From Halomonas meridiana (GTDB lineage: Bacteria > Pseudomonadota > Gammaproteobacteria > Pseudomonadales > Halomonadaceae), in the NCBI RefSeq assembly GCF_009846525.1, contig NZ_CP024621.1, positions 3,782,001 through 3,846,000 on the forward strand: a stretch of DNA of 64,000 nt, written 5' to 3'. Both the position numbers and the translations under genes were made by a program. Below are positions 1 through 10,136 of this stretch, piece by piece. Below the pieces are notes generated by a model. The model was not told where the DNA came from and ran no database searches. It was given only the letters and a program-made list of their open reading frames with translations. Position 1 is the stretch's first letter. The number at the start of each line of letters is the position of its first letter.

Positions 1-579
1 CAGCAGCAGCCGCTCTTCCAATAGATCTTCTTTATGAATCGCCTCCCGCGCCACCCACGGATGGCTGGCGGGCATCAACACCTCGAAATGTTCGTCGTAG
101 ATCGGTTTGGTGACCACATCGGTTTCGGTAAACGGTAGCGCGACGATGATCACGTCCAGCTCGCCGCTGCGCAGCTTGGCCCGCAGCGTACCGGTCATGC
201 CCTCTTCGATGTAGAGCGGCATTTGCGGCGCAGCACTCGCCAGTGCCGGTACCAAGTGGGGGAACAGATAAGGCCCAATGGTGTAAATCGCGCCAATGCG
301 CAGCGGGTTGGCGAGCTGGTCTTTGCCAGCGCTGGCCAGCTCGTAGATCAGCCCACTCTGCTCCAACACGCGCTGCGCCTGAGCGACGATTTTTTCACCC
401 AAGGGGGTGACTTGCACGGTGGATTTGGAGCGTTCGAACAGCGGGATCTCCAGCTCGTCTTCGAGCTTTTTCACGGCGACCGAGAGCGTCGGTTGGGAAA
501 CATGGCAGCGCTCGGCGGCGCGGCCAAAGTGACGCTCTTGGGCAAGGGTTACGATGTAGCGAAGTTCTGTTAAAGTCAT
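1..579 (-). CDS. oxyR: LysR-type hydrogen peroxide sensor/regulator OxyR (partial, cut by window edge)
   Basis: Only the first 193 codons are present; the gene continues past base 1. The translation begins MTLTELRYIVTLAQERHFGR and has the LysR winged helix-turn-helix (about residues 1-60, with AAERCHVSQPTLS as the recognition region), followed by the start of the effector domain (RIGAIYTIGPYLFPHL). This resembles Pseudomonas OxyR more closely than a generic LysR protein. OxyR activates peroxide defence genes after oxidation of a cysteine near residue 199, which lies outside the window, so redox sensing cannot be checked here. It is transcribed away from the epimerase gene at 724, leaving a shared upstream region of about 145 bp. 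Confidence 0.88.
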   Translation of the reverse strand, partial: MTLTELRYIVTLAQERHFGRAAERCHVSQPTLSVAVKKLEDELEIPLFERSKSTVQVTPLGEKIVAQAQRVLEQSGLIYELASAGKDQLANPLRIGAIYTIGPYLFPHLVPALASAAPQMPLYIEEGMTGTLRAKLRSGELDVIIVALPFTETDVVTKPIYDEHFEVLMPASHPWVAREAIHKEDLLEERLLL

Positions 580-723
580 AGCGGTGCCAGTGGCATCCTC
601 TCGTTGCAGCTCGAGTCATCGTGTTAGCGAGACGGAAAAGGACAGACAAGCCCTATTGAAGATGGCACATCTCATAGGGACTTTGTATCTGATAGGGAAT
701 ATTTATCAAGAGGGGTGAGCAAG

Positions 724-1605
724 GTGAAGCTAACGGTACTGATTATCGGCTGTGGAGACATCGGCGTCACGCTTGGACAAGAGCTGCTGGACGAGGGGCA
801 TCGGGTGATTGGTGTGCGCCGCCAAGCCAAGGCGTTGGAGTCTACCGGCATCGAGCCATTAGCCCTCGATCTCAACAGCCTGGACGGGGCCGATGCCAAC
901 GCCCTACCCCAAGCCGACTACGTGATTTACACCGTCAGCGCAGACCGCTTTGAAGAGAGTGCTTACCAAAGCGCCTATCCAGACGGTCTCAAGCGTGTGC
1001 TCAGCGTTCTGGAACAGCACGACACGCCGCCGCGGCGCATCTTCTTCGTCTCCTCTACGAGTGTCTATGGCCAGCAAGAGGGCGAAGTCGTCAACGAAGA
1101 GAGCCCCACGGAATCCACCAGCTTCTCCGGCAACCTGATGTGCGAAGCTGAGCAGGCCCTGCTGAATCATCCGCTCCCCGGCACCGTCGTGCGTTTCTCT
1201 GGCATCTATGGCCCGGGGCGTGATCGTTTGATTCACCAAGTGGCCGAGGGCCGCATCGCTGCCGTGACGCCCGTGATCTACTCCAACCGCATTCACCGCG
1301 ACGACTGCACCGGCATTCTGGCGCACCTGATTCGCTGCCAGGAAAACGGCTCACCGCTGGCCGACCTCTACCTGGGCAGCGACTGCGAGCCGGTCACCAT
1401 GCATAACGTGATGGCATGGCTGGCCAAGCAATTGAAGGTGGAGTCGACCGATACCATGCAGTCGCCGCTGCGCCGTCGCGCCAGCAAGCGTTGTGACAAC
1501 CGCCGCATTCTCGAAACCGGCTATCAATTCCGCTACCCCACCTATAAAGAGGGGTACGCCCAGGTATTGAAAGAGGGTGGATTTCTAGAGCTGCAAAAAG
1601 CCTAG
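724..1605 (+). CDS. NAD(P)-dependent epimerase/dehydratase family protein (YeeZ-like)
   Basis: The 293-residue protein has a Rossmann fold. The N-terminal dinucleotide loop GCGDIG is near residues 8-13, a FVSSTSVYG stretch follows near 110-120, and VRFSGIYGPGRDRL near 160 is typical of extended SDR epimerases of the YeeZ group. The substrate is unknown. The GTG at 724 is preferred because AAGAGGGG lies about 9 bases upstream; the in-frame GTG at 715 sits directly on that Shine-Dalgarno sequence. It is a single-gene unit, divergent from oxyR and closed by a hairpin terminator. Family assignment is good; biological role is not known. Confidence 0.85.
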   Translation: MKLTVLIIGCGDIGVTLGQELLDEGHRVIGVRRQAKALESTGIEPLALDLNSLDGADANALPQADYVIYTVSADRFEESAYQSAYPDGLKRVLSVLEQHDTPPRRIFFVSSTSVYGQQEGEVVNEESPTESTSFSGNLMCEAEQALLNHPLPGTVVRFSGIYGPGRDRLIHQVAEGRIAAVTPVIYSNRIHRDDCTGILAHLIRCQENGSPLADLYLGSDCEPVTMHNVMAWLAKQLKVESTDTMQSPLRRRASKRCDNRRILETGYQFRYPTYKEGYAQVLKEGGFLELQKA

Positions 1606-1629
1606 TTACCCTAGCGGTATCCAAACGCA

Positions 1630-1662
1630 AAGAGCGAGCTGATCACAGCTCGCTCTTCTTTT
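1630..1662 (+). terminator. Rho-independent terminator of the epimerase gene
   Basis: An 11-bp perfect stem (AAGAGCGAGCT / AGCTCGCTCTT, arms 1630-1640 and 1647-1657) with a 6-base loop is followed by CTTTTAT, 25 bp after the stop codon. It also separates this gene from the convergent ridA. Confidence 0.8.
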
Positions 1663-1702
1663 ATGCAGCGATTCAACGCCGCGCCTAGCGTAAGCGTGGC
1701 GA

Positions 1703-2092
1703 TTAGTCGCCAATCACCATCACGGCTTCGGCTTCTACCTGGCTGCCTTTAGGCAGCGCTTTAACACCCACTGCCGCGCGAGCGGGGAACGGCATGGCAA
1801 AGAACTCTTCCATCACCTTGTTCACGATCGCAAAGTTGTCCAGATCGACTAGGTAGAGGTTGAGTTTGACGATATCGCCCAACGAGCCTGCGGCTTCTTC
1901 ACACACGGCTTGCAGGTTGGTGAACACCTGACGCGCCTGAGCTTCGAAATCGTCGGAGACGATCTCCATGGTGTCCGGGTCGAGCGGAATCTGGCCCGAC
2001 AGGTAAACCGTGTTGCCGGCTTTGATGGCCTGGGAGTACGGGCCGATGGCGGCAGGGGCTTTTTCTGTGTTGATAACCGCTTTATTGCTCAT
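1703..2092 (-). CDS. ridA: RidA family reactive intermediate/imine deaminase
   Basis: At 129 residues it matches the family's usual length. RidA hydrolyses reactive enamine/imine intermediates such as 2-aminoacrylate released by PLP enzymes, protecting those enzymes in the cytosol. Conserved elements are visible: GPYSQA (about 17-22), SGQIPLDP (32-39), the catalytic arginine in PARAAVGV (Arg105) and the glutamate in VEAEAV (about 120). It follows spoT in the same direction after a 94-bp gap that contains a hairpin, the same order as in pseudomonads. Confidence 0.93.
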   Translation of the reverse strand: MSNKAVINTEKAPAAIGPYSQAIKAGNTVYLSGQIPLDPDTMEIVSDDFEAQARQVFTNLQAVCEEAAGSLGDIVKLNLYLVDLDNFAIVNKVMEEFFAMPFPARAAVGVKALPKGSQVEAEAVMVIGD

Positions 2093-2140
2093 AGGGTGTC
2101 ATGCTCCTGTAGGAATGAAACGTTGATTATTATCGCCATG

Positions 2141-2176
2141 GCCTACGCAGACTGGCGTGCATCGCCAGCGGTAGGC
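2141..2176 (-). other. Intercistronic hairpin between spoT and ridA
   Basis: Nested inverted repeats GCCTAC/GTAGGC (2141-2146 and 2171-2176) and TGGCG/CGCCA (2153-2157 and 2163-2167) form a compact two-part stem. No T-run follows on the minus strand, so it may attenuate or stabilise the spoT-ridA transcript rather than end it. Role inferred. Confidence 0.4.
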
Positions 2177-2186
2177 ACAGGGGCGT

Positions 2187-4319
2187 TTAGTTAGCGGTGC
2201 GGGTAATCTTGCCAACGTTGGGCAGGTTGCGGATGCGTTTGATGATGCGTGCGAGGTGAACACGCCCTTTGACTGCCAGCGTGAGATTGACGGTGGACAG
2301 GCGCGCATCGCGCTCTTCGATCCCAATGCGCTCGATGTTGGCATCGGCATCGGTCACCAGTCCCGCCAGCTCGGCTACGAGGCCGCGACGGCTTTCGATC
2401 TCAATACGCAGCGCCACCGGGAAGTCTTCGTCGATATGCTCGGACCACTCCAGAGCAAACAGCTTTTCGGGGTCGTTTTTGCGCTCGGCGAGGTTTTTGC
2501 ACTCGCTACGGTGTACCACCAGCCCTTTACCGACCGACAGATGTCCTACCACCGGGTCGCCGGGCAAGGGGTGACAGCAGCGAGCGAAGTTGATCACCAT
2601 CCCTTCACTACCGCTGATGACCACGGCCTTGTCGCCGTTGTCGGAAAGCGTCTTATCAAAGCTGTCGCCATGGGCGACATCCACCAAACGGCGCGCCACT
2701 ACGTGCGCCATGCGATTGCCTAACCCCAGCGACTCGAGCAAAGCGTCTAGCGACGCTACATCCAACTCTTTGAACGCCTGCTCGAAGATGCTCTCGTCCA
2801 GCTCTTCCAGACTCGTTTCGAAGGGCGCCAGGGCTTTATTGAGCAGCCGCCGCCCGAGCATCACCGCTTCCGCCTGCTGCTGATGCTTCAGCGCATGGCG
2901 AATGGCAGAGCGCGCCTTGGCGGTGGTCACGAAGTTCAGCCACGCCAAGTTGGGCCGCGCGCCGGGGGCGGTGATAATCTCCAGCGTCTGACCACTTTCT
3001 AAGCGCGTCGAGAGTGGCGCAAGGTGGCGGTCGATTCGGCAGGCAATGCAGTTATTGCCGATATCGGTATGCACGCTGTAAGCGAAATCGATCACCGTGG
3101 CGCCCTGGGGCAGCTCCATGATGTCGCCTTTAGGCGTAAACACGTAGATATCGTCGGGGAAAAGGTCGTTCTTGACGTGTTCGATGAACTCCAGCGAATC
3201 CCCGGCGTGGCGCTGCATCTCCAACAGGCCCTTTACCCAAGCGCGAGCGCGGGCGTGGCTGCCTTCGGCAATCGGGTGCGCCGTCTGCCCGGCTTTGTAG
3301 AGCCAGTGGGCGGCAATGCCGTTGTTGGCCATAGCTTCCATCTCACGGGTGCGGATTTGCACCTCGATGGGCATGCCTCGCTGACCAAACAGCGTGGTGT
3401 GCAGGCTTTGATAGCCGTTCGCTTTGGGGATCGCGATGTAGTCTTTGAAACGCCCCGGCACCGGCTTATAGAGGTTGTGCACCACGCCGAGAATGCGATA
3501 ACAGCTCGCCACGTCTTCGGTGATGATCCGAAAACCAAAGACATCCATGATTTCGATAAAGGGCTTACGCTGGTCGCGCATCTTCTTGTAGATGGAGAGC
3601 AGGTGCTTCTGGCGACCAATCACCGTGCCTTTCAGTCCTTCGTCGTCGAGGCTCTGCTGCAGCGATGACTGGATTTCCCGCATGGCGCCACGGCGGTTGC
3701 CCCGCGCACTGGCCACGGCGCGCTTGATGCGCTCGGCCCGCATGGGGTGAATCGCTTGAAACGAGAGGTCTTCCAGCTCGACGCGGATGGTGTTGATCCC
3801 CAGCCGACCGGCAATGCGCGCGTAGATTTCCAGGGTTTCCCGGGCAATGCGGCGTTTTTTATCCGGACGCAGCGCTCCCAAGGTGCGCATGTTGTGCAGA
3901 CGGTCCGCCAACTTGACGATGATGACGCGGATATCCCGCGACATCGCCAGCACCATCTTCTGAAAGTTCTCCGCCTGGGCGACGGCTTTATCTTCAAAAG
4001 TGATTTGGGTCAGTTTGGAGACGCCATCCACCAGCTCGGCGACGGGCTTGCCGAACTGCGCCGCCAGGGCCTTTTTGGAGACGCCGGTATCCTCGATCAC
4101 ATCGTGCAGCATGGCGGCCATCAGGCTCTGATGGTCCATGTGCATGTTGGCGAGAATATTGGCGACCGCGAGCGGATGCGTGACGTAGGGCTCGCCAGAG
4201 CGGCGGCGCTGGCCGTCGTGGGCCTGCTCTGCGTAGTAGAAGGCGCGCTTGACCTGCTGGATCTCGTCCGGGGGTAAGTAGCCGCCGAGTCGGTCGGCCA
4301 GGTCATCAATGGTGAACAT
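2187..4319 (-). CDS. spoT: Bifunctional (p)ppGpp synthetase/hydrolase SpoT
   Basis: The 710-residue protein has the full RelA/SpoT domain order: HD hydrolase (THPLAVA near 47, HD pair in LHDVIEDT at residues 72-73), synthetase (YIAIPKANGYQSLHTTLFG near 295-315), TGS (DIYVFTPKGDIMELPQGATV, about 390-410) and a C-terminal ACT-like region. It makes and degrades the stringent alarmone (p)ppGpp. The intact HD motif indicates active hydrolase, hence SpoT rather than RelA. It sits 26 bp downstream of rpoZ, in the common rpoZ-spoT arrangement, and is probably cotranscribed with gmk and rpoZ. Confidence 0.96.
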   Translation of the reverse strand: MFTIDDLADRLGGYLPPDEIQQVKRAFYYAEQAHDGQRRRSGEPYVTHPLAVANILANMHMDHQSLMAAMLHDVIEDTGVSKKALAAQFGKPVAELVDGVSKLTQITFEDKAVAQAENFQKMVLAMSRDIRVIIVKLADRLHNMRTLGALRPDKKRRIARETLEIYARIAGRLGINTIRVELEDLSFQAIHPMRAERIKRAVASARGNRRGAMREIQSSLQQSLDDEGLKGTVIGRQKHLLSIYKKMRDQRKPFIEIMDVFGFRIITEDVASCYRILGVVHNLYKPVPGRFKDYIAIPKANGYQSLHTTLFGQRGMPIEVQIRTREMEAMANNGIAAHWLYKAGQTAHPIAEGSHARARAWVKGLLEMQRHAGDSLEFIEHVKNDLFPDDIYVFTPKGDIMELPQGATVIDFAYSVHTDIGNNCIACRIDRHLAPLSTRLESGQTLEIITAPGARPNLAWLNFVTTAKARSAIRHALKHQQQAEAVMLGRRLLNKALAPFETSLEELDESIFEQAFKELDVASLDALLESLGLGNRMAHVVARRLVDVAHGDSFDKTLSDNGDKAVVISGSEGMVINFARCCHPLPGDPVVGHLSVGKGLVVHRSECKNLAERKNDPEKLFALEWSEHIDEDFPVALRIEIESRRGLVAELAGLVTDADANIERIGIEERDARLSTVNLTLAVKGRVHLARIIKRIRNLPNVGKITRTAN

Positions 4320-4345
4320 GTACCGCGCCCCTAATCGGTGCTAGC

Positions 4346-4606
4346 TTAATCGTCGATGTGAGCGCTAGGCGTCATGGCAGGACGCGCACGCACGGGCGCT
4401 TCGACCGGCTCGTCCAGAACGGTGTGGTCCACCAGGCCCGCCGCAATTTCGCGCAGCGCCATGACGGTGGGCTTGTCGTTTTCCCAGGGCAGCAGCGCAT
4501 CGCGGGAGCCGCGAGCCAGCTGGCGAGCACGCTGGGTGGAAATCATCACCAGTTTGAAGCGGTTTTCTACATTTTCCAGACAATCTTCAACGGTTACGCG
4601 AGCCAT
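4346..4606 (-). CDS. rpoZ: DNA-directed RNA polymerase omega subunit
   Basis: The 86-residue omega subunit assists assembly of the beta-prime subunit and is part of one (p)ppGpp binding site in proteobacteria. Hallmarks are [17 protein letters not shown] at the N-terminus and the ARQLARGSR and [14 protein letters not shown] segments. The last 15 or so residues are variable, as is usual. It lies between gmk and spoT, linking a ppGpp target to the ppGpp enzyme. Confidence 0.96.
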   Translation of the reverse strand: MARVTVEDCLENVENRFKLVMISTQRARQLARGSRDALLPWENDKPTVMALREIAAGLVDHTVLDEPVEAPVRARPAMTPSAHIDD

Positions 4607-4695
4607 GGGGGCCTTCCTGTAATAACGACGCCGGGCCGGCGTTGTTGGATAACGCCGCCGACCCAGCGAAAAGAGTGGTGATAGGACCTGATAGA

Positions 4696-5343
<648 letters not shown>

Positions 5344-5463
5344 TTAGTCAAAATGGTCGTTCGTCATCACGCAGGCCGGCCACCGCCGACATTATGGGGA
5401 GCGCAGTATCGCACACCCATAGCAGGGACTGTAGCGTTTCGATACGGCCACAAGGAGGTCAGC

Positions 5464-6159
5464 ATGCGCAGCACACTGTTCATTTTAGGCCTGATTGCGC
5501 TGGGGGTCGCGCTGCAGAAAGGCATCATCGACATTCCCCGCCACTGGACGCCCTGGGCGCCGCTATACGTGGATGACCCCATCACGCCCGTCACCCAACT
5601 GAAGCTCAAACGCTTGAACGATGACCGCGCCGCCTGCCTAGCAGCGCTGGATACCGTGCCCGAAGACGAGCTGCGCTACACGCCGTTGGCCGATTACACG
5701 CCTACTGCCAGCTGCCCGCTCACCAATGTCGTGCGCATGCAGAGCAGCAGCGTGCGCTTTAACCAGAGTTTCGTGGCCTCCTGCCCGCTGGCATTGGCCT
5801 GGGTGATGTATGAACGCCATGCACTGCAGCCTGCAGCGCAGGCGATTATGGGTAGCCGGGTCGTCCAGGTGAACCACGTGGGTAGCTTTGCCTGCCGCAA
5901 CGTCTATGGCCGAGACACCGGCCGACGCAGCGAGCACGCCACCGCCGACGCGCTGGATGTGGTGGGGTTTCAGTTCGAGGATGGCCGGCAAATATCGCTG
6001 ATTAACGACTGGGATGACGCGGGTAACGCGGGGAAGTTTTTACGCGCAGCGCGAGATGGCGCGTGTGATACCTTTGGCAACGTACTGGGGCCCGAGTACA
6101 ACGCCGCGCATGCCGACCATTTTCATTTAGGCATGCGCGGCTTCAGGCTGTGCCGCTAG
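5464..6159 (+). CDS. Extensin-like C-terminal domain exported protein
   Basis: The 231-residue protein has an N-terminal hydrophobic segment (residues 3-20, signal anchor or signal peptide), then an extensin-like C domain. This domain carries the SEHATADALDV motif (His158, Asp165) and a terminal HADHFHLGM, a layout reminiscent of LAS/VanY-type zinc peptidases of the cell wall. Four cysteines in pairs suggest disulfides in the periplasm. The start at 5464 is chosen because AAGGAGG lies 5 bases upstream; an open frame from 5353 lacks this. A peptidoglycan-related role is plausible but not shown. Confidence 0.8.
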   Translation: MRSTLFILGLIALGVALQKGIIDIPRHWTPWAPLYVDDPITPVTQLKLKRLNDDRAACLAALDTVPEDELRYTPLADYTPTASCPLTNVVRMQSSSVRFNQSFVASCPLALAWVMYERHALQPAAQAIMGSRVVQVNHVGSFACRNVYGRDTGRRSEHATADALDVVGFQFEDGRQISLINDWDDAGNAGKFLRAARDGACDTFGNVLGPEYNAAHADHFHLGMRGFRLCR

Positions 6160-6168
6160 TGCGTTGGG

Positions 6169-6420
6169 TTATTCGAGGTTGATGTCCTCTTCATCGGTGG
6201 CCGCTCCCGTGGCAGCACCCACGCCACCACCAATCACGGCGCCTTGAGTGACGCTGCCGCCCGTGACGGCAGCGGCGCCTGCGCCAACGGCGGCCCCCAC
6301 TCCGGCACCGCTGGTCGCCCGCTCACCCGTGGTCGAACCGCAGCCCGCTAACGCGATGATCAGTGCGGCCATGGCACTTAACGTCACAACACGCGATGTC
6401 TTCATTACTGGGTTATGCAT
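6169..6420 (-). CDS. Small glycine-zipper lipoprotein
   Basis: The 83-residue protein has a signal peptide ending in the lipobox LAGC near residue 27, so it should be lipidated. The rest is a Gly/Ala-rich zipper (GAGVGAAVGAGAAAVTGG, then VIGGGVGAATGAATDEED), as in YMGG/OmpA-like glycine-zipper proteins that insert in or lie against membranes. A strong AAGGAGGTG precedes the ATG at 6420; a second in-frame ATG five codons later is possible. Convergent with the extensin-like gene, 9 bp apart. Function unknown. Confidence 0.75.
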   Translation of the reverse strand: MHNPVMKTSRVVTLSAMAALIIALAGCGSTTGERATSGAGVGAAVGAGAAAVTGGSVTQGAVIGGGVGAATGAATDEEDINLE

Positions 6421-6495
6421 AGGTCACCTCCTTATGGGTTGCACCTATATACCCTAGGAACGATACGCGCATTTCGCCACTGCTTATGCTTTTTG

Positions 6496-7701
6496 CTAGC
6501 CCCGCGCGACGGCAGGTTTGGCGGGGTAGGTGCGTTTTTCCAGCCACCGCCCCCAAGCGAAAATCACTAGGCCGCATAGCGCAAGCCCCGAGCCTACCAG
6601 CCCGGTGCTCGACCAGCTGAACCCAGCGCTAATCGCCAAGCCCGCCAGCCACGCCCCCAGCGCGTTCGCCCCGTTAAAGGCCGCATGATTCATGGAGGCC
6701 GCCATGGTTTGGGCGTCTTCGGCCACGTCCATCAGGCGGGTTTGCAGCGACGGCGCAAGCGCCATGCTGGTGCCCACCAAGCCTACAAATAGCAGCCCGG
6801 ACCACACCTCGTTCGCAGCAAAGTAGAACAGCCCCTGCACCACCGCGCACCACACCAAAATGGTAGGAATGGCCCGCATCAGGTTTTTGTCCGCCATGCG
6901 CCCGCCCACCAAGTTACCGGCGATGGAGCCCAGACCAAAAATCACCAGCACCAGCGGCCCTAGCGCCTCGCTCATGCCCGCCTGCTGGGTCAGCGTCGGC
7001 ATCACGTAGCTGAAGATCGAAAACATACCGCCGCAGCCGATACAGGCAATGGCAACGGTGACCAACACGCGCTGTTTCACCAGCGCCGAGAGCTCTCTCA
7101 ACGGGCTGGCATGGGCATCGAAGGGCTGTACCGGCACCCACACACGGATTAACAGCGCCGTCAGCAGTGCAATGCCTCCAACCGCCGCAAACGCAATTTG
7201 CCAGCCCAATAGATTGCCTGCCCAGGTACCCAGCGGAGCACCAATCAAAATAGCCACTGTCAGGCCCAGCATGACCCTGGCGATGGCCCGCGCCCGCTGG
7301 TCGACCGGTACCGCTCCGGCTGCGACCAGCGCCGCCACGCCAAAGTAAGCACCATGGGGCAGACCGGCGATAAAACGCAGGCCCACAAACGACCAGAACC
7401 CCGGTGCCATGGCGCTGGCAATGTTGCCCACGGCAAACACCAGCATCAGCGCAATCAGCAGCGCCCGTTTAGGCACCCGCGCGGCCAGCGCGGAAATCAA
7501 CGGCGCGCCCACGACCACGCCCAGGGCGTAGCTACTGATTGCATAGCCCACTTGCGGCACCGTTACGGCTAAATCCTCCGCCACGCGGTTCATCAGTCCC
7601 ATGATCACGAACTCGCTGGTACCAATGCCGAACCCGCCCAGCGCCAGTACAAACTCTGCCAATCGCGGGTTACGCGCCAGCCCCGATGACGACTCTTGCA
7701 T
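6496..7701 (-). CDS. MFS transporter, DHA1-type drug/sugar exporter
   Basis: The 401-residue protein has about 12 hydrophobic segments. The first helix has GGFGIGTSEFVIMGLMN, typical of AraJ/YdhP-like members of the major facilitator superfamily, with the basic loop AARVPKRALL between helices 2 and 3. It is likely a proton-driven exporter of drugs, sugars or arabinose-like compounds; the substrate cannot be read from sequence. GGAGAGAGG precedes the ATG. Confidence 0.88.
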   Translation of the reverse strand: MQESSSGLARNPRLAEFVLALGGFGIGTSEFVIMGLMNRVAEDLAVTVPQVGYAISSYALGVVVGAPLISALAARVPKRALLIALMLVFAVGNIASAMAPGFWSFVGLRFIAGLPHGAYFGVAALVAAGAVPVDQRARAIARVMLGLTVAILIGAPLGTWAGNLLGWQIAFAAVGGIALLTALLIRVWVPVQPFDAHASPLRELSALVKQRVLVTVAIACIGCGGMFSIFSYVMPTLTQQAGMSEALGPLVLVIFGLGSIAGNLVGGRMADKNLMRAIPTILVWCAVVQGLFYFAANEVWSGLLFVGLVGTSMALAPSLQTRLMDVAEDAQTMAASMNHAAFNGANALGAWLAGLAISAGFSWSSTGLVGSGLALCGLVIFAWGRWLEKRTYPAKPAVARG

Positions 7702-7908
7702 ACCTCTCTCCCCAGGCGCTGGATAAAACGCCTGCTTATCAAAACGGTCTTAGATTGCGTCAAATGATGGCAGGATTAGACGAAAGTAGGAATATATGAC
7801 GTTAAAAAAGTTAGCGTGCAAAGGGGTAACCCGTGGACACTGACGCGGCAGCAACCAAGAGGCAACTGCTAGGATGTGACGATTATCTTTTCATTAAGAG
7901 GGCCGGTT

Positions 7909-8520
7909 ATGACCTCCAACACCATCGAGCACGCCATGCAGGCACTGGCCAATGCCGACCCCGACATTGCCCGCGCGTACCCCTTAGTCGGCGCGCCCAA
8001 CCCGCGCCAGCGCGATCCAGGCTTTGCGACCTTCTTCTCGACCATCGTCAGCCAGCAGATATCCACCGAAGCCGCCCGGGCGATCATGGGCCGGGTGAAT
8101 ACGCTGCTGCCGGAGCTACATGCCAAGGCGGTGATGGAGGTGGAAGGTCAGGCGCTACGCGATGCGGGGCTATCGTGGCGTAAAATCGAGTATGCCAAAG
8201 GACTGGCCGAGGCAGAGCTGGCGGGCACGTTTAGCGCCGATGGCTTAGCGCATCTCAGCGATGACGAGGCCATTGCCGCGATCACTCAACTGCGCGGGTT
8301 TGGCCGCTGGAGCGCGGAGATCTATCTGATGTTCTCGCTCCAGCGGCCCGATATTTTCCCCGCCGACGACCTCGCCTTAAGGGTAGCGCTAGGCCGCTTG
8401 AAGGGCATGGAGGCCAAACCCACGCCGAAGCAGGCGCGCCAGATGGTGGAGCACTGGTCGCCCTGGCGCAGCGTGGGGTCGCTGTTTTTATGGCACTACT
8501 ATCGCGGCGAGCCGGTGTAG
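7909..8520 (+). CDS. DNA-3-methyladenine glycosylase II-like protein (HhH-GPD, AlkA family)
   Basis: The 203-residue protein is a short AlkA relative lacking the N-terminal subdomain. The helix-hairpin-helix ITQLRGFGRWSAEIYL is at about 125-140, and the catalytic aspartate follows in FPADDLAL (Asp154). It would excise alkylated purines such as 3-methyladenine. The ATG at 7909 has AAGAGGG 6 bases upstream; an in-frame GTG at 7876 has none. Convergent with pirin, 27 bp between stop codons. Confidence 0.88.
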   Translation: MTSNTIEHAMQALANADPDIARAYPLVGAPNPRQRDPGFATFFSTIVSQQISTEAARAIMGRVNTLLPELHAKAVMEVEGQALRDAGLSWRKIEYAKGLAEAELAGTFSADGLAHLSDDEAIAAITQLRGFGRWSAEIYLMFSLQRPDIFPADDLALRVALGRLKGMEAKPTPKQARQMVEHWSPWRSVGSLFLWHYYRGEPV

Positions 8521-8547
8521 CGCGGGCGTTTAGAGCATTAGCGGTCT

Positions 8548-9423
8548 TTAAAGCGTAAGCCCGCCAAATTTACCGTTCTGGTAATCCTCCACCGCCTGGA
8601 CGATCTCATCGCGGTTAGTCATCACGAAGGGGCCGTGAGAATACACCGGCTCGTCGATGACGTCGCCATGGCCAAACAGCAGGCGCGCATCGCTCGCTGC
8701 TTCAATGCTCAGGCTTTCACCGTCACGGTCGACTTCGATCAAATGGTGCGCCTTGGCAGGCTCGCCACCCACCGTCACGTCGCCACTCACTACGTACAGG
8801 AACACCTGCCGGCCAGGAGCCACGGGTAGCTGCTCACGCGCGCCCCCAGGCAGCGCTAGCGTCGACATGAACACGCCCGTCAGCGATTCAATCGGGCCTG
8901 CTTGCCCCTGCCACTCCCCGGCAATCAGGTTGAGCGTACCGCCGCCTGCCAGTTGAACAGCGGGGATACCCTCTTGCTGCAAGCCCACATAGCGCGGCTC
9001 GCTCATCTTCAGCCGTGACGGCAGGTTGACCCACAGCTGCAAGATTTCCAGCGGGCCGCCCTCGCGCAGAAACGCCTCCGGCGAAATTTCCGCATGGACG
9101 ATGCCGCTACCGGCGGTCATCCATTGCACACCGCCTGCGTGAATCACGCTCTGGTGCTTGGCGCTGTCGGCATGGGCCAGCGAGCCTTCTAAAATAAACG
9201 TCACCGTTTCAAACCCACGGTGCGGGTGCGGCCCAAAGGGCAGCCCACGGTTGTTGGCCGGGTAAACCTGCGGGCCGTGATGATTCAAAAACAGAAACGG
9301 ATCGAGCTGATCTAACCCCGGCCCCGGCAGCGGCCGGCGGGTGACCAAATCACCGATATCATCCCGATGGGCAGGATGCTGAGCGACCACGCGGCGAACG
9401 GATGGAGTATTGGCTGATGACAT
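8548..9423 (-). CDS. Pirin family protein (cupin)
   Basis: The 291-residue bicupin protein carries the pirin signature. Metal ligands are visible in GPHPHRGFETVT (His66, His68) and GIVHAE (His110, Glu112). Bacterial pirins can have quercetin dioxygenase activity or modulate other enzymes; which applies here is unknown. The start at 9423 follows AAGGAG by 8 bases; an upstream GTG at 9462 is less likely. Confidence 0.9.
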   Translation of the reverse strand: MSSANTPSVRRVVAQHPAHRDDIGDLVTRRPLPGPGLDQLDPFLFLNHHGPQVYPANNRGLPFGPHPHRGFETVTFILEGSLAHADSAKHQSVIHAGGVQWMTAGSGIVHAEISPEAFLREGGPLEILQLWVNLPSRLKMSEPRYVGLQQEGIPAVQLAGGGTLNLIAGEWQGQAGPIESLTGVFMSTLALPGGAREQLPVAPGRQVFLYVVSGDVTVGGEPAKAHHLIEVDRDGESLSIEAASDARLLFGHGDVIDEPVYSHGPFVMTNRDEIVQAVEDYQNGKFGGLTL

Positions 9424-9521
9424 AATGCTCTCCTTATCAATACGCCCAGCGTAAAACCTCAACTGACGGATGAGGAGCGAATAATTTGCCCCGGTTCATT
9501 GAAGGAAATGAATAGAAAGCC

Positions 9522-10103
9522 TTAACGGCTGGGAACGCTCAGCCGCCCCACCACCGTGAAACCCTCCTCTTGCGGGCGCACGACCACCATTTCCCCGGAG
9601 CTAACGCCCCCACCGGTCAGCGCCGTGATATTTACTTGATGCGTCACCAGCAGCATATTCCCCGGCCCCTGCCACCCCGCCATACGCTCACGAGCCGCTT
9701 GGGTAATGGCCACCTGATCCCCACGCCCGCGAAAGAACGAATTCAGCCACGGCGCTGGCACCACCGCCCCCAGCGCCATCAGCTCAGCGGTTTCCAACGC
9801 CCGGCACCACTGGGAGCTGTACACCGTATCAATCGCCACGCCCCGCTCCCGCAGCGCCTGCCCCGCTGCCGCCGCATGGGCACGCCCTTCGCTGGACAGG
9901 TTGCGCTGGGTATCGCAGTCTTCCAATACAAACCCCGGCGGGTCACCAATGCCGGGGGCCAAGGAGTGGCGCATGAGGATGACCAAACCGCCCTCTTGGA
10001 GCGCTTGCCAAGTGGCGGTGTTGGCGTAGGTGGTGAGGGGTAAGAGGCTAAGCAGGCCTGAGAGCATGCACAGAGTGAAGAAACGCAGGTTGAACACGGG
10101 CAA
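9522..10103 (-). CDS. Exported histidine phosphatase family protein
   Basis: The 193-residue protein has an N-terminal signal peptide (about residues 1-27, ending TYANT). It carries the phosphoglycerate mutase-like catalytic start LMRHSLAPG (in place of RHG) and a second histidine in LLVTHQVN. YSSQWCRALETAELM is also typical. It probably acts on a phosphorylated substrate in the periplasm; the substrate is unknown. It lies 33 bp downstream of the alcohol dehydrogenase in the same direction and may share its transcript. Confidence 0.82.
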   Translation of the reverse strand: MPVFNLRFFTLCMLSGLLSLLPLTTYANTATWQALQEGGLVILMRHSLAPGIGDPPGFVLEDCDTQRNLSSEGRAHAAAAGQALRERGVAIDTVYSSQWCRALETAELMALGAVVPAPWLNSFFRGRGDQVAITQAARERMAGWQGPGNMLLVTHQVNITALTGGGVSSGEMVVVRPQEEGFTVVGRLSVPSR

Positions 10104-10136
10104 GCCCTCTGGTGAGAACAGTCTTCCCCTCTTTTA